The position numbers and the translations under genes are program-made. Source: Sphagnum magellanicum (lineage: Eukaryota > Streptophyta > Sphagnopsida > Sphagnales > Sphagnaceae). From it: a stretch of 64,000 bases of DNA. The notes under the pieces are model-generated. The model searched no databases and had not been told where the DNA came from. It saw only the letters and a list, made by a program, of their open reading frames with translations. Location: positions 6,969,061 to 7,033,060 of the forward strand of contig CM038912.1 of assembly GCA_021904315.1 (NCBI GenBank), read 5' to 3'. This document shows, piece after piece, positions 25,940 to 38,508 of this stretch (the stretch's first letter is position 1; each line of letters opens with the position of its first letter).

Positions 25940-26310
25940 TCGGATGCCTATTTGGGTGAATAACCATCCCTGGCTTTTGGAATGTTTATCCCAAGGTAGG
26001 TTTTGTGAATCACCAAAACACTCCAAATTCATCATAACCCAATTCAACCAGGATCATTCCTCATGACCATAGTTTCCAAAACTGATGTTGTTGTTGTTTT
26101 GGAGTTGAGGGCCATGTGACACATGCCTTCCAAGTTGCCCTATTCAGCCAAATAAGCATCCCTGGCTTTCCGGATTGTTTCCCCCAAGGTAGGTTTTGTG
26201 AATCACCGAAACACTCCAAATTGATCAAATCCCGATTCAACCCAGTTCAATCCTCATGGCCATAATTTCAAACCTGGGGGTTGTTGTGTTGTTGGGGGCC
26301 ATGTGGCACC
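25940..26310 (+). repeat. Tandem duplication, two units of about 192 bp
   Basis: CATCCCTGGCTTT at 25,965 and 26,157 begins two similar units that share AAGGTAGGTTTTGTGAATCA, ACACTCCAAATT, TCCTCATG-CCATA and a GTTGTTGTT...GGGCCATGTG-CAC end. Unit divergence is moderate, so the event is not recent. Confidence 0.85.
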
Positions 26311-26975
26311 GGCCAATCTGACAAACTTTTTGTCACTATTACCATCTCCATATTGTGACAATTCCCAAAACAAGGGGCCAAGGACGAGGCAGTATTATAT
26401 GGACTGTATACAAGAAAACAAATGTATGTAAGACTCCTTAGTAGTTTCACTATTCCTTAGTAGTTTCACTACTCCCTTCGCCGGAGGTGAGGTTTGGTTG
26501 GGCTTGGTATGTGGGTGACTCATCAAAGATGTTTTCATGATTGGTTTTGCCAAATGTTGCTTCCTTTGGTAGAAATGATGATGCTTCAGGGTTTTGACTA
26601 TTGAGGGTGTGAAGTCTTCTCATCATGTGTATTATTGCTAAATGACATTTTTAGATGATCACAGAAAACATATTCGAAATCTTTGTTGGAGGATGTTACA
26701 AAAAATTCATTAGTTTTGACAAATTGTTCATTCTTCAAACTAACTTCAACCCTGCAAGATTAATTATTTATAGACCCTAAAACAAGAACTGATAAGGTCT
26801 TTCTCTCTCAAGAGGGGAGGTAGTTAAAAGGAGAAAACATGGGCTGACAAACACCTCTCCTAATTAGTGATTCCACCCCAAATTGAGTTGAAGAAATGAA
26901 AGGACAAAATAGGGTAACCTAACTCCAAAACCTTAAACCAAATGAAATGAACAAAAATGGCATAACTCCAAAGCC
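26311..26975. other. Intergenic DNA, nothing recognised
   Basis: No coding or structural feature is seen apart from a short duplicated CTTAGTAGTTTCACTA motif at about 26,438-26,470. Confidence 0.5.
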
Positions 26976-27540
26976 TCAAACCCTAAATCCTTAAGCCCTA
27001 GTCAAACTGACAAACACCTCAGATACTTACACGAAAATTGAGGTGACCAAAATAGAATAATAAATGTACTCTGATTGAAATGACCAAATGAAATGACAAA
27101 CAGAGATAACCAAACTCCAAAATTGTAAATCCTTAAAATCCTGAAACCCTAAAAAAGGTCACAAACATCTTGGATAGTTACACGAAAACGGAGATGAGCA
27201 CATGAAATAACAATTACACTCACATTAACCCTAAAACCTGAATTGGTGTTTAGGTGTTGAGGTTTGCTGTACCCTCAAATTACATTCAAATTATTAACCC
27301 TAAAACCTAAAATAGACCTGTAATTTTAGATGACTAAATCCTGAAAATCCTTAGACCCTAGACCCCCTGAATCCTCAACAGAGATACTTAAACCCTAAAT
27401 CCTGAAAGTCGTTAAACCCTAAATCCTCACTCGAGATCCTTAAACCCTAAATCCGGAGATCCCTTAAACCCTAGACCCCCTAATTCCTCAACAGAGAGCA
27501 TTAAAACCCTAAATCCTGAAATATTAAAACCCTAGACCAC
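26976..27540 (+). repeat. Telomere-like degenerate array (AAACCCTAAA units)
   Basis: The plant telomere unit is CCCTAAA. About eleven AACCCTA/AAACCCTAAA cores occur here, dense from 27,385 to 27,540, where units of about 25-35 bp read CTTAAACCCTAAATCCTGA and variants. This is not a pure telomere run but a minisatellite seeded with telomere-like cores. It lies about 2.2 kb upstream of the ERF start codon, at the border between AT-rich repeats and the GC-richer genic island. It may be a healed break or an expanded telo-box motif. Confidence 0.75.
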
Positions 27541-29700
27541 TTGTGCAAACTGTTGGAGCTGATGGAATGGGCACGGAGTGCAAAATTCATTCATGTTTGC
27601 TTGCTTGCACTAGCTGAATCCTTCATCAGCTGGTTGATTGAATTCAAGCGCGCATAAATCGCAACAGAGTTGCGTGAATTTTGGTTGTGGAGAGGATTCA
27701 TCATCTATGGAGTACAGTTGGGGATTTTCAGTACTGATCCGTGTAGAGCAAGCTCCTTCGGTTATGGCGGAAGAAATGGTGCACGACTGCTGCAGCAGCA
27801 GCGAACTTGGGGCAATTTTTTGTCGTCAGGAAAATGTGAACTTGGAGTCAGTGACGAGCAGAAAATTGCACAGATTCTTAGATTGGTAGTGGTTGAGCTC
27901 GACTGAAAATAATCATGCAATCTGACATTCGCTTTGTCGCCTTTGTCGATTCAGCGGAATTGGAGAACTTTGCGAGTTCAATAATTTGACACGAAGTTGT
28001 TGAGAGTTGACACCACTTAGAAGTTCTTCAGATTCTTCAGAAAAACCACAAGTGTTGAATCTGCGGGAAGCAGCACCAGCAGCTCAAGAGCGATTTGAAT
28101 TCATGTCCACATGTGAAGATTCTATAGAGGAATTCGTGCAGGCACTAACTCCAGAATAACATGATTGTTCACAGACTGATATTCCTCGAAAATCTTGACG
28201 ACCCATCAAAACTATGGTCCACTACCGTTCTATGGACAAAGCTGCAGATCGATTGTTCAAGCACGTCGCTCATCAAGCAAAATGATCAAAGAAAAAGAAG
28301 AAGATCAAAGAAGAAGGATAAAATAATGAAGATACTGCTACTAATGTTCCAACCGACAATCGACCTGCAATTTAACTCGTGGTTGATGCTCGGATTTCTG
28401 GAATATACATATAGATATTATGTAGTACCTGGCAGATCGACTCGACAAAGACTCGAGCTCGCTGCTTCGACCATGAAGGCTTCTTTTTCACAACGAAGTT
28501 CACAATGAAGTGCTGCACTCAGATTGTGGTACGATTTAGATTGATTTTGTACTGGAAAGAAAGGGAAGCTACAGCTCGCAGATCTTCTTCAGTTGAAGTG
28601 CAGACGGAGCAGCTATAGCTGGCGCGGCAATCTAGACCTACTTGCTCCTGAAGTCCAGACTCGGGACTAAAAAAAGGGTCTAGGCTAGTAGCGGGTTTAA
28701 TGAGTGATGATAAGAAATCAGGCTGCACGGCGTCGACGACGACGACCGGTATACGCAAAGGTTTGGTAAACTGATCTGTGGATGATGATGATGCAGGAAA
28801 CGGACAAAGAACGTCACTAGCCAGGGACCCACCACGACAGCTGCTACTGTTGCAGCAGCAGCAGCGGCAGCAAACTGCTCGCTCGACGCGGGACCCTTTT
28901 CATCGACGAGTCTGCAATTTTCTTACGCGCTATCTGCAGCTGGACACGTTTGTAACCGGCAATAACCAGCCAACAAAATTAGCAGTTGCTGCAACAGCTG
29001 CTAGCTAGCTAGCTAGCGCGTAAATTGTAACCACCTTGGATTTTACGGACGGACGGACCGACAGACGGACGGACGGCGTCGGAAAGCAGCTACTAGATTC
29101 ACTGTAGTAGCTAGATTGATAGATAGATTCGCCAAACCACCCGCGTTCGTTCGTTCGATCGATCGATCCACCGTTCTTTCCTTGCGCGCTTGAACGTAAA
29201 AGGGCAAAAAATTGGAATTTTTTGGAGTCAGACTTTGATCAGCAGAAACGACGAACGCTGAGTTTAGATCTAGTCGCTAGCTAGCTACGCTACGCTTCCT
29301 TCTTGGGTTGCGCGCACGACAAGTGGGATGTTACCGCGGGGTCATGTGGGTAGGCTAGGCTACTACCCAGCACTAACTACTGTTGGACATAGTCGACGTA
29401 CCCGCGATTCTGCGCGTTATTATCGTTCTTGCGCGTAAACCAGGCAGCCGACCCCCGTCCCGTCCTCACGGCCGGCCGCGTGCTTGCTTTTTTCATTTTT
29501 CTTTTTTTTAATTTTTTGGGTTCGTTTGGTTGTTTGTTTTGAAGCTGAATCGTGGCATCATCATGGTTTGCAGCTTATGGAAGTCGCGGCAGTTATATTA
29601 ACCTCGGGTTATTATCATGGGGTTGGAGCTGCTGCTGGGAATCGTGACAGCAGCACGATGTGGGTAATGGTGCGTCGACAGAGATTACGCGCGCCGTCAA
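27541..29700 (+). promoter_or_regulatory. Upstream region and probable leader of the DREB gene
   Basis: GC and CpG content rise sharply here compared with the flanking desert. Simple repeats cluster close to the gene: GCA/CAG runs (28,851-28,868), CTAG units (about 29,000-29,016), GGAC units (about 29,042-29,073), TTCG and GATC units (about 29,146-29,167). An in-frame TAA at 29,665-29,667 separates the DREB frame from upstream sequence. Several short upstream frames of 60-115 codons exist but none looks like a protein. No TATA box or transcription start was assigned. Confidence 0.5.
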
Positions 29701-32118
29701 ATGGTGGAGTCCAAAGGATTGTACTCTTCTCTCTACTCACGCCGTTCGGCTGCTTTAATCCGGCTGTCGCAAGCCGCGAGCTGGATCTATGGAGGAGGAG
29801 GAGGAGGAGGAGGAGAACCTGAACATGGATGGTCTGATTATGGGATAGTCGATATTGAAGTGCAGGAATCCGGCGGCGGCGATGTAAGATTATCGGCAGC
29901 GGCTGCACCTGCTGCAACTCAGGAGGCTGAGGCAGGAGGAGGAGGAGGAGGAGACGAAACCGCTTGCTTGCAGCAGTCGTCTTCGCCTCCGGGCAATTTG
30001 TGTCACACTTTGATAGGTTCATGGGTTCTGCCTTGTCGGCCTCACGCGGGAGGCGGGGACGATTATCAGCAGGAGCCTTGTGATCCTTCTAGATCGCTGC
30101 AGCAGCTGGAGTCGCCGTTGCCGCCTCCTGGAAGCAGCAGCAGCAGGCGTACACGAAAGAGGGAAAACTCCGATCTTGGTGAAGAGGAGGAGGATGAGGA
30201 GGAGCTCTACGTGCGCCGAGCTCGTCAGCCTCTACTGCAGCAGCAGGGCTCGTCACAGTGTTGGGAACCGGGTTCCGAAGTTAGGGTCCGCCTCGGACCC
30301 GCGAGAGATGTATTAAGCGAGGAGGCCCAAGAGCCTCCTCCTCGCGGCGTGCAGCAGCAGCAGGAGCAAGATGTGGCTCCAGAAGCAGCTACTGCTGCTG
30401 CTGCTGCTGCAGTTGAAGTTAGTAGCTCCTCGCCTCAGAGTGTCTCGGAAGCTGAGCAAGTTGCAGCCAAGCGAGGAAAAGTGATTAGCGGTGAGAAAGA
30501 CACTCGCCATCCCGTGTACAAAGGGGTGCGAAGACGGCCCTGGGGCATATGGGTGACCGAAATTCGGAGACCGAAGAAGAAGACGCGCATTTGGCTTGGC
30601 TCCTTTGCGAGTGCGGAGATGGCGGCTCGTGCTTACGATGCAGCTGCGCTCGCACTCCGAGGTCCTGCGGCCCTTCTCAATTTCCCGGAGTCTTCTGCCT
30701 CACTTCCTCGCCCCGCCGACCTCTCAGACAAGTCCATCCAAGCTGCTGCCACAGCTGCTGCGAACATGATGAGTACTACTGCAACACCGTCGTCTCCAGC
30801 AGCTGCAGGAGCCGGTAGCAGCTCAAGAGTAGGACCCAGCGTCGCAATGCTGGAAGCGAATGAGAACACTGGCAACGTCGAGGGTTCATCGTCCTCCAGG
30901 ATTGCGTCGTCGTCGTCGTCGCCTGCACATGCTGGTGAGCATCAGTACGAGTCTTCTTCCTCGAACTTAGCAAGCACTACAATAACTAGCGGTCAAGAAG
31001 TCTTCTTCACAGGTTTAGAGAAGGGATCGTTACTGGCATCCAGCTCCCAAGTGCCAGCTGCAATTGCAAGCAGCCATTCATCAGCACCTGCACGATCCTC
31101 CGATTCACAGAAGCTGCAGCTCCTCGATGTACATGTTTTTGGAAGCATTGCAGGTACCAGCTCAAGTCCTGATAAAAAACCTGAAAGCAGCGGCGGCAGC
31201 AGCAGCTTCGCAATGCCCCGAGACCAGCCGCCGCAAAGGATCGCCGACATTACCACTAGTAGAGCTCCAGCAACGCCGCGACCTCCTGCAAGTAGTAACC
31301 TTTCTGAAACAAAATTTGAACAGTTGGCAACAGTCTCGAAAAGCAGATTGGCACCAGCTGCTGCTGCTGCTGCTGCTGCTGTTGCTGCAAGAACAATGCT
31401 TGGACAATCGGAGGGCGTAGGATCTGCTGCGACTGTGACGTCTAGCGGAGCAGCAGTCGAGCCTTCTACATCAGCACCTACGAAATCATTGCCACAACCC
31501 ACGATGGATGTGATGCGAGCAGCAACAGCAGCAGCAGCGCCACTCCCTGGACACACAGTTAGTGCAGAAGAGCTCCAGATCATGAGTGCGCATGTTAGAT
31601 TAGCAACCCATTATAGCACCACTGAAGCAGCAGCAACTCCTACAGGACAGGATTTCAAGGAGCACCAGGGAGCTGGAGCATCAGAGCTGCCGGAATGCAG
31701 CTATGAAGAGGAAAAAGAAGCAGCTGGGAGAAGGCCTCTGCATGGAGACACAGGAGCTGCTCCACTAGAAGATTTGCAGGCGGGCGCGGCGTCAGTTGCA
31801 GCTGCTCGTCAACGTCCTAGCGAACCATCTGCAGCGAATCAGTCGGAGTCAGGGTCGGAGCTCCAGGGACCAGCGACTGACAATCAGCTGCCGGAGGAGT
31901 CGATGATTTTTCAAATGCCGGTGGCGGAGGAGGAGGATCATGAAGTGCAGCTGCTGCTGCCGGCCAACGAAGTAATGTATAACGCTGCAATGGGAGTACA
32001 GCTTTCGCCTCCATTGATCATGCCGGGAAATGAAGTTCCCGATCATCGCAACATTAACACAGATAGCAGCGGCGACGACGATGCATCTTATGGTGATTCT
32101 CAGCTCTGGAGCTTCTAG
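29701..32118 (+). CDS. DREB-type AP2/ERF transcription factor (805 aa)
   Basis: Predicted nuclear DNA-binding regulator of the AP2/ERF superfamily, DREB side; such proteins bind DRE/CRT (GCCGAC-type) promoter elements in drought and cold responses. One AP2 domain spans residues about 271-330, preceded by the DREB-like [12 protein letters not shown] and containing the W-V-E-I-R strand, RIWLGSF, the AARAYD helix and LNFPE. Valine is at AP2 position 14 as in DREBs, but position 19 is arginine rather than glutamate or aspartate. The protein ends in QLWSF, like the LWSY terminus of DREB1/CBF proteins. A basic RTRKRE near residue 150 may aid nuclear import. The rest is low complexity: Gly runs near residues 32-39 and 80-85, acidic EEEEDEEE, and poly-Ala and poly-Ser tracts. 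DREBs are usually 180-400 aa, so this is very long. The frame is intronless. The start is the first ATG after an in-frame TAA; a later start is possible. Confidence 0.92.
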   Translation: MVESKGLYSSLYSRRSAALIRLSQAASWIYGGGGGGGGEPEHGWSDYGIVDIEVQESGGGDVRLSAAAAPAATQEAEAGGGGGGDETACLQQSSSPPGNLCHTLIGSWVLPCRPHAGGGDDYQQEPCDPSRSLQQLESPLPPPGSSSSRRTRKRENSDLGEEEEDEEELYVRRARQPLLQQQGSSQCWEPGSEVRVRLGPARDVLSEEAQEPPPRGVQQQQEQDVAPEAATAAAAAAVEVSSSSPQSVSEAEQVAAKRGKVISGEKDTRHPVYKGVRRRPWGIWVTEIRRPKKKTRIWLGSFASAEMAARAYDAAALALRGPAALLNFPESSASLPRPADLSDKSIQAAATAAANMMSTTATPSSPAAAGAGSSSRVGPSVAMLEANENTGNVEGSSSSRIASSSSSPAHAGEHQYESSSSNLASTTITSGQEVFFTGLEKGSLLASSSQVPAAIASSHSSAPARSSDSQKLQLLDVHVFGSIAGTSSSPDKKPESSGGSSSFAMPRDQPPQRIADITTSRAPATPRPPASSNLSETKFEQLATVSKSRLAPAAAAAAAAVAARTMLGQSEGVGSAATVTSSGAAVEPSTSAPTKSLPQPTMDVMRAATAAAAPLPGHTVSAEELQIMSAHVRLATHYSTTEAAATPTGQDFKEHQGAGASELPECSYEEEKEAAGRRPLHGDTGAAPLEDLQAGAASVAAARQRPSEPSAANQSESGSELQGPATDNQLPEESMIFQMPVAEEEDHEVQLLLPANEVMYNAAMGVQLSPPLIMPGNEVPDHRNINTDSSGDDDASYGDSQLWSF

Positions 32119-34880
32119 ATCATTGTGGTGGATCTATCTAGCGTCTGTCAGTCTGTCTTTCTTTCTGTCTGTCTTCAGACTCTAGTACTTCTTCTTCTTC
32201 TTCTTCTTCCAAAGACTTTCCTCCAGTAGATCAATCCCTGTAGCTGCAATGTAGTCCCGGAGCTTGCACATTAGCTGCAGCAGCTGCAAGCTTCTGGGGT
32301 TGACTGAGTGATCATCATCAGCAGATTGAACTCCTGACTGCCCCACTTTTTGGGAAATTGGGAGTCTGAAGTGCTGCAGCAGGCCCAATTTTTGGAAGCT
32401 TGACGCCAACGTCAACATGAGTTTCTAAATAGAGATTCTAGTGTCAATTTCCGTGCTTGCAATTACTGATTCCAAACACTTCCTTCTTGGAAAGAGGAGA
32501 AGAGATAAAAACATTTTTCTAGTGTTCTCCATTCACTCTCATACTGCTGCAAACTCCAGCTGCTCAGATTAGAAGTTTCCGCTCATGGGTAGCTGGGCTG
32601 CTTTTCCTACCTCAAATTACACTGAAAAACTTTAGATATACTGAAACTCATGATCCTGCACGGCATTTCTCATCATGATGTTAGATCATGAGAGAGATTG
32701 GATTCTTCGCCTGCAAGAAGCTGGAGATCATCACCAGTTGGTGCTCCAGCAAACATGCAATTTTGTGTAGACTAAATTGCAGGAGTTTGACTGCCACCCA
32801 CCCGACAGAAGAACTCACCCCCAGTACAGAGGAGTTCTTTTAGAGAAGAATTTGAGAATCCAGAGCTGACAAAAGCTAAATTAGCTTGGCTAGCTGCACC
32901 CTTTTGTATGATTTATTACACCATTGTCAACATACATTATAATACCTTGAGGATGATGAACATTGATCATGAGATTGTGCTGAAGAATTTCAGTGGTAGC
33001 CTGCTACAGCATTGTGAGCAAATTCTGTAAACATCTAACCATCAAGCAGCAGAATCTTTATAACTATCAAAGACTTCTGAAACCAAACAATTTGTCATGT
33101 TCCAGGTGAGTTACATTGATCAAGAATTTGTGCTTATTAGTGTTTTTGTACCCTAGTGCACTAATAAGCAAGAAATTCTTGATCTAATTTAGCTCACGAA
33201 AAAATGACAAAATTTGTTATTAAAGAAAAAAACACTGCCCATGGTGTGGGTTTGCAAAACTTCAGAATTGTAATTGGGAAACTTTAAAATTGTTAAAAGT
33301 TCACATATTTCAAATTGTTGCAGTTGCAATCAATAAACTTGACATTACAATAGGATGCAAAATCAGCCAGCTTAAATGATTTCTGAGAACTACCAATAAT
33401 TGCCTTTCAATTAAGAGCACACTGATGAAGTTACTCTTCAAACCTCAATAATTTCTACAAACATTCAAGCAAAGTTTACTATGAAATTCTACACACCATA
33501 TGTGAATGCCACATTCTTCCAAGGGGGCACTTACAGCACCCAATCCTAATCCAACCATTAGGGTTGGCATTCATACTTTGTTACTGTCCTATGTTGTTTT
33601 GGTGTTCAATTAAGTCCCAGATTTACTTTCTAAAGGCCAGTTCACATTTGCTGATAGGATACCAAAAACAATGAAAAACGATAGTTAATTAGAAAATTAG
33701 GGGATTTACTACCTTGATTGAAATGTCACTACTCAGTTTTGAAGTTTAATTACTTAATTTGTTCACTTTCTTTGTTCACACATGCCCTACCCTATAGGTA
33801 AGTAACCTAATAACAATTGGAAGGGCTATTGCCATTCAAGGTGATGTCAAAATGGTAATCTCTACCTATTGTCCCTATTACCTACCTACTCTCCTTACTT
33901 ACTATGCGTCCCCATCCAAATCTAATCATTAATGATGAAACTTGATGGCAAAAAAATTTCAAGGCCACAAACTTCATCATTATTGTTTATGCATGTTCAA
34001 CAATTATTTTAGAAATGCATTTGTGCAATCATTGTAGAAGTAGGGCAATGGTTCTCAAAGTTATGTAATGTTTCTAAAAATCCTAATTCGCTTATCTTTG
34101 ATTGTAGTTTTTGTTTGTTTTCAATTGTGATCATTTTGAGAAAAAGTTTTCTTTTTGCATGTTCCTTTATATTCTTAACATTCATTCGTTCCACTTGAAG
34201 TTGTAGTGTTTTGCTTGTTTTCAATTGTATTGATTTGTTTGTTTGTTGAATGTTCAGTTGTAATTGTTTGAGAAGTTGTATCATTTTCTTTCTACACGTT
34301 TTTTTGTATCTTCGACATTTGTTCATTCCACTTATTGTTGTAATACAACATTTGAAATTTGTTTTTTGGGGTTGTTCTTTGAATTGGTTTTGTTAATGCA
34401 AGATCAAATCAAGCACAACAACAAAGAAGTTAAACTCCACAAAGAGCCTTTTTCAAATTAGTACAATTTCTTTTCAAATTGATGTAGAACAATTTGATTA
34501 TTCATTTGTTTAGTTGTTTTGCATATACAAACTTTTGGGGAATTAAGAGCTTGGTGGTTACATCAAGGCCATAGTGACCACATGGTACGCACATATTTTT
34601 TTGATATAGTATGATGATTGCAACTAAATTGAACATTTTCATGTGAACAAAAGATTTGTGCAATATTTGACATAAAGGTTGAAGCCCATGATAGAGAAGA
34701 GAATACCAAGTTTTAGTTTGCAATGTTTGTGAATTTCTGTGACTTATAACTTGTACAAGTTAGCTCATGCATATTGACATTTACATTGGTTTAAACTTTT
34801 GGATATCATGAAGTTTATTGTGCATTCAATGTTGCACAAACCAATTTGCATCATGAATACAATGTTAAGGCTTCAATTCA
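32119..34880. other. DREB 3' flank and intergenic DNA, no gene seen
   Basis: The first few hundred bases keep the gene-like composition and carry a TTC run (about 32,188-32,211), consistent with a 3' UTR; no poly(A) signal was chosen. Beyond about 33 kb the sequence returns to AT-rich desert. A CCTACC/GGTAAG-rich tract lies at about 33,783-33,905. Confidence 0.5.
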
Positions 34881-34915
34881 AAATTTGATTCAAGGTGAAT
34901 GATCTAGTTGAAATC

Positions 34916-35525
34916 ATGGTTGGATTCAAAAAACTTTGTGGTTTGTTGTTAGTCAATGGCACCATCAATGCAACATGGATTCATTTGCAAAAGTCAACGG
35001 ACGAGACTTTTGTAACTAACTATTATTCATTCAAATCTAAAAGTTATAACATCTAAATTCAAGTAATAATTAACCATTATAGGAGGTTTCAAGACTTTTT
35101 TATTAGTATTCCCAACTTAGTGAATGATGTTTGAATCTTGTAGATTTATTCTTTGTATCAACAAACCATTAATGGAAATTTGTTTACAATCAAATGTGGA
35201 CAAGAATGGATCAAATGACCATACATTCTTAGTAACAAGGGGTATCCCTTTTGCCCTTGGTTGAATGTGCTTCACAAGCAAGTCATCATCCAACAAATTG
35301 TTCTCGAAACTTTGTTTAATCAACAATTGAATTGTGGTGAAAGTGTTATGGAAACCTCTTTCAAGATTTTGAAACAAATGTTCAAGGAATTGATGTTCAA
35401 GACAAGTTTAAATATCCTTTTCCTACTTAATGTTGTCATATGTTCTTGTGAATGACAAGGATGAAAATATAGAAACTTTTATGGCCCAATTGAAGTTGAC
35501 AATGATCAACAAAATGGAAGGATAA
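34916..35525 (+). pseudogene. PIF/Harbinger transposase remnant
   Basis: The DDE transposase of PIF/Harbinger elements cuts and pastes DNA. From 34,916 one frame reads LLLVNGTINATWIHLQKS, then ETFVTNYYSFKSKSYNI, then QDFFISIPNLVNDV, matching the family's NGAIDGTHI, DYFSFKSKAYNMQ and F-G-PGS-NDA blocks. After a frame change come GYPFCPW and VMETSFKILKQMFKELMFKT with NILFLLNVVICSC, matching the ERSFGLLK-RFR and C-terminal blocks. In-frame TAA and TGA codons and shifts break it, and the first catalytic Asp of the GAID motif is Asn. The associated Myb-like partner gene and the terminal inverted repeats were not found. Confidence 0.87.
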
Positions 35526-38500
35526 CTTTTAGATTTGAACCATGAATAAGCATTGATGTTGAAGTTGAACAAGTACAATTGAACAAGTACCTTTGAGATG
35601 ACCCAAACTACACAAAGAACTTAGGTGGAACAATATCTTTAAAATTGTAGGCTTCAAATTCAAAGGCCCTAAATAGTATCATGATTTATTCTTTTTGGCT
35701 AAAATGCATAATAAACAATATCAAAACATTATCAAACTAAAAATAATGAACTTTGAATTTAGAGGTTCAAATTTTTTACATCTACCTATTTGACTACTTT
35801 TCATTTTTTCAATTGTGTTCTTCATTATCATCATCATGTGTGTCTACTTTTAGATTTGCATTTTTTAAAAGCATCTCCACCCCACACCCCCCCCCCCCCT
35901 CTTTTGGGCTTCCATGAGTGTTTATCACAAGCAACATACCCTACTACCTAATCAACTTTGACACTAATTATATTATGTGTAGAAATGTTGAAAATCCAAA
36001 ATATTTTTCTCGAAGAAAAAAAATTTGTGAAAGAAAATAGATATTTTGGAATATTATCATTTTTGACATGGAATTTTCAATTTTAATTAATTAGTTTGAC
36101 ATACATGCCTTGAACAAAAAATGTTTTGGCCAATTTTCATAATATCTTACACGTTTATAAGTTGGCATAATTTGTCTCTTGCTCTAAAGGAGTAAGCATA
36201 AAATTCCTTCTTGTTTCTAAGAGGGATGTTGATGGATGTATAAGGTGCCTTCCACAGACATTAGGAAACTTTTGGAATGTTTTTCTTATTGCAAATTGGG
36301 TTTGAGGTTTTGACCATGGATGGTGCGATTTGTAGTCTTAGCATGTGGGGATCATTAAAAATCCAAAATAAATTACTAATTATATGGAGAAAGATGAAAG
36401 GTTGTTGTAAAAAGTCCATAAAAAAGTTAGTATGGGTTGCATTTGTTGTGTATAACATGTCATTCAAATCTCCAAAAAAGGATATTTGGTCCATGCAAGT
36501 TTGTTATGAATCTTGTTCAAATTATAGTTGTCAAAAATTATATGATGCTACATTTCCTGTTAACATCAATCCATCACATCTAAACATCAAATTAAACATG
36601 TTAACCCATGGCTGGAATGGATAGAATGGATGGGGGAGCCACTATTGGTACAAAAGGATCCATAATTTATAAATGATATTGAAAAATTTTGAAATTTGTT
36701 GATAAAACTAGAACAATCATGCAAAATGTGTGAGCATAAACAAGCCCACTACCAATTATGCAAGTTATTTTGGGGCAAGAAAACCTACCTCTATTATTCA
36801 CCCAAAGTTACAATACTTGGTGGGTATTATTAATAATAGTAGGTCCTTATGGAGGCCATATCTTTAAAATATTGATCAAGTTTGACTTTCAACCTACTGA
36901 AGGGATTCATATTTTTAGGGCCTAGTCGTTGAATGGTTGTTTATTGGGCTCTTGTGCCATCATGTAAATTGCATCCACATCTTGCTTATTTGACAATTAT
37001 ATTGTGGTTTATAAGAACTAATAATAATAGTCATCAAGCAAGTGCTTTGGTGTTTAATTCAATGAACTTGCGTCTTGAAATGGTAGAAGCACTATCTTGA
37101 TAGCATGGTAATATCCAACATTGTTCAAATGTTCATTCTTCAATTTGCTACACAAGAAAAAATAGGAGAAGTGAAAATTTGATTGACATAAACTAACTTT
37201 TTTTTTATAAAATGCAATTAGACATAAGGAATCCTTGTCCAATACTATTGGTGTAAAAAAATTAGAAATGTTTGATTGATCTTTAATAGCCTACAAGTTA
37301 ACATAATAATTTGAATCTTGACACATGACTTTCATCTCACAACTAACATATATATCCACTATGGAAACAATTATAAAAATATTTAGTGCACAAATGGATA
37401 GACTAAGTTGGCTTTATGATGCAAATTTGAAGTATAAGTAATATGTTCACCTATAGAAATTCATGTGGCCTCACCACAAAATCTCAAGGGAAGCAAATAA
37501 AAAGTTTATGATGTTGCCATCCAAACCTACAACCTTAAGGTGTGCCATTGATTGCAACCAAGAAAACTAAAGAAGCAAGTTTAGCACATGCCATGGATGT
37601 GGAGATGAGGTAAGATGCAAAAAATAATAGTACAATGAATGAGAGTTTTGTTGAAATTGCCACAAATATGGTAATAAAACAATGACAAATGTCCAATGTT
37701 CAAAGGGAATGCCATTGATACAAGCATCACCATTTGCATTTAAGAAAAATCTTCCACCATAATAACACAAAACAAAATTTTACATGAAATCTTAAGGTTG
37801 ACACCTACCAACCAAGGATATTGATCTTATTAGTAAGGCCATTTATTAAATTATTCTTATCATCTATCTGATTAATATGTGACACATACAAAATGCCTTG
37901 TTAGGAAAAGTTGCATGAGCTAAGCTAATGACAAAGTGGATGAAAGTTTCTCAAAAGATCAGGAATTTGCAAACCTAACTAGTTAATTAATCAGCTAGAA
38001 AAAAGTCTATTAACCCCACCTGCACCATCCATCATTCATGTCTTTCACTTGAAGTAGATATAACTCTCAAGTGTACACCATATGATGTTTTCAATTGAAT
38101 GAAAGTGGCAAAGTGAACACCTTCTACAAGGGTGCACACATTATATGCAATTCAAAATTTTCATAAAGAAGAAATGGTTGGAGCGATAACACAAATCAAC
38201 AAGATTGAATAGTAGCACCAAAAATACCTACTTGAATCACCACCCATTAACAATTCATAAGAGTTTAATAGAAGACCACTTCAAATTATTATTTAAATAG
38301 TTAAAACTAACACTTGCCACTTCAAATTAATTCTAAGTTACTAACTTCTTTTCATGAATGTGTTTGGAAATCACCTATTTCTAACCATAACATTCAAGTT
38401 GTTTCCAGTATTATAGTGTGTAGACTAATGTTATTTGGTTCTTGATTTCAAAATGAACCTTTGATATCGGTTTTAGTTTTTTTTGTTTTTGATAGAACCT
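35526..38500. other. Intergenic DNA with repeat R copy, no gene seen
   Basis: A 115-codon frame at 36,277-36,624 is not recognised and is composed of common codons of AT-rich DNA. A C run lies at 35,888-35,900. The stretch otherwise appears to be repeat relics. Confidence 0.45.
35940..36120 (-). repeat. Dispersed repeat family R, copy 2 (inverted)
   Basis: The reverse complement reads GTTCAAGGCATGTATGTCAA, then AATTAATTAAAATTGAA, a TATTTTCTTTC block and AGTGTCAAAGTTG...GTAGTAG. This is in the same order as the copies at 23.80 and 52.40 kb. Confidence 0.6.
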
Positions 38501-38508
38501 TAAATCTA
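38501..38508. repeat. Target-site duplication, left (TAAATCTA)
   Basis: The 8 bases TAAATCTA lie immediately before the left inverted repeat and recur at 40,733-40,740 immediately after the right one. MULEs usually make 8-11 bp duplications, most often 9. Confidence 0.88.

Noticed and set aside
28778..29008. 76-codon frame upstream of the DREB gene as an extra exon or separate gene.
   Set aside because: It is Gln-repeat driven, matches nothing, and ends well before the in-frame TAA that precedes the DREB start.
30993..31583. 196-codon antisense frame inside the DREB gene.
   Set aside because: It is a shadow of the GC-rich, Ala/Ser-coding strand. The plus frame has an AP2 domain and a canonical end.
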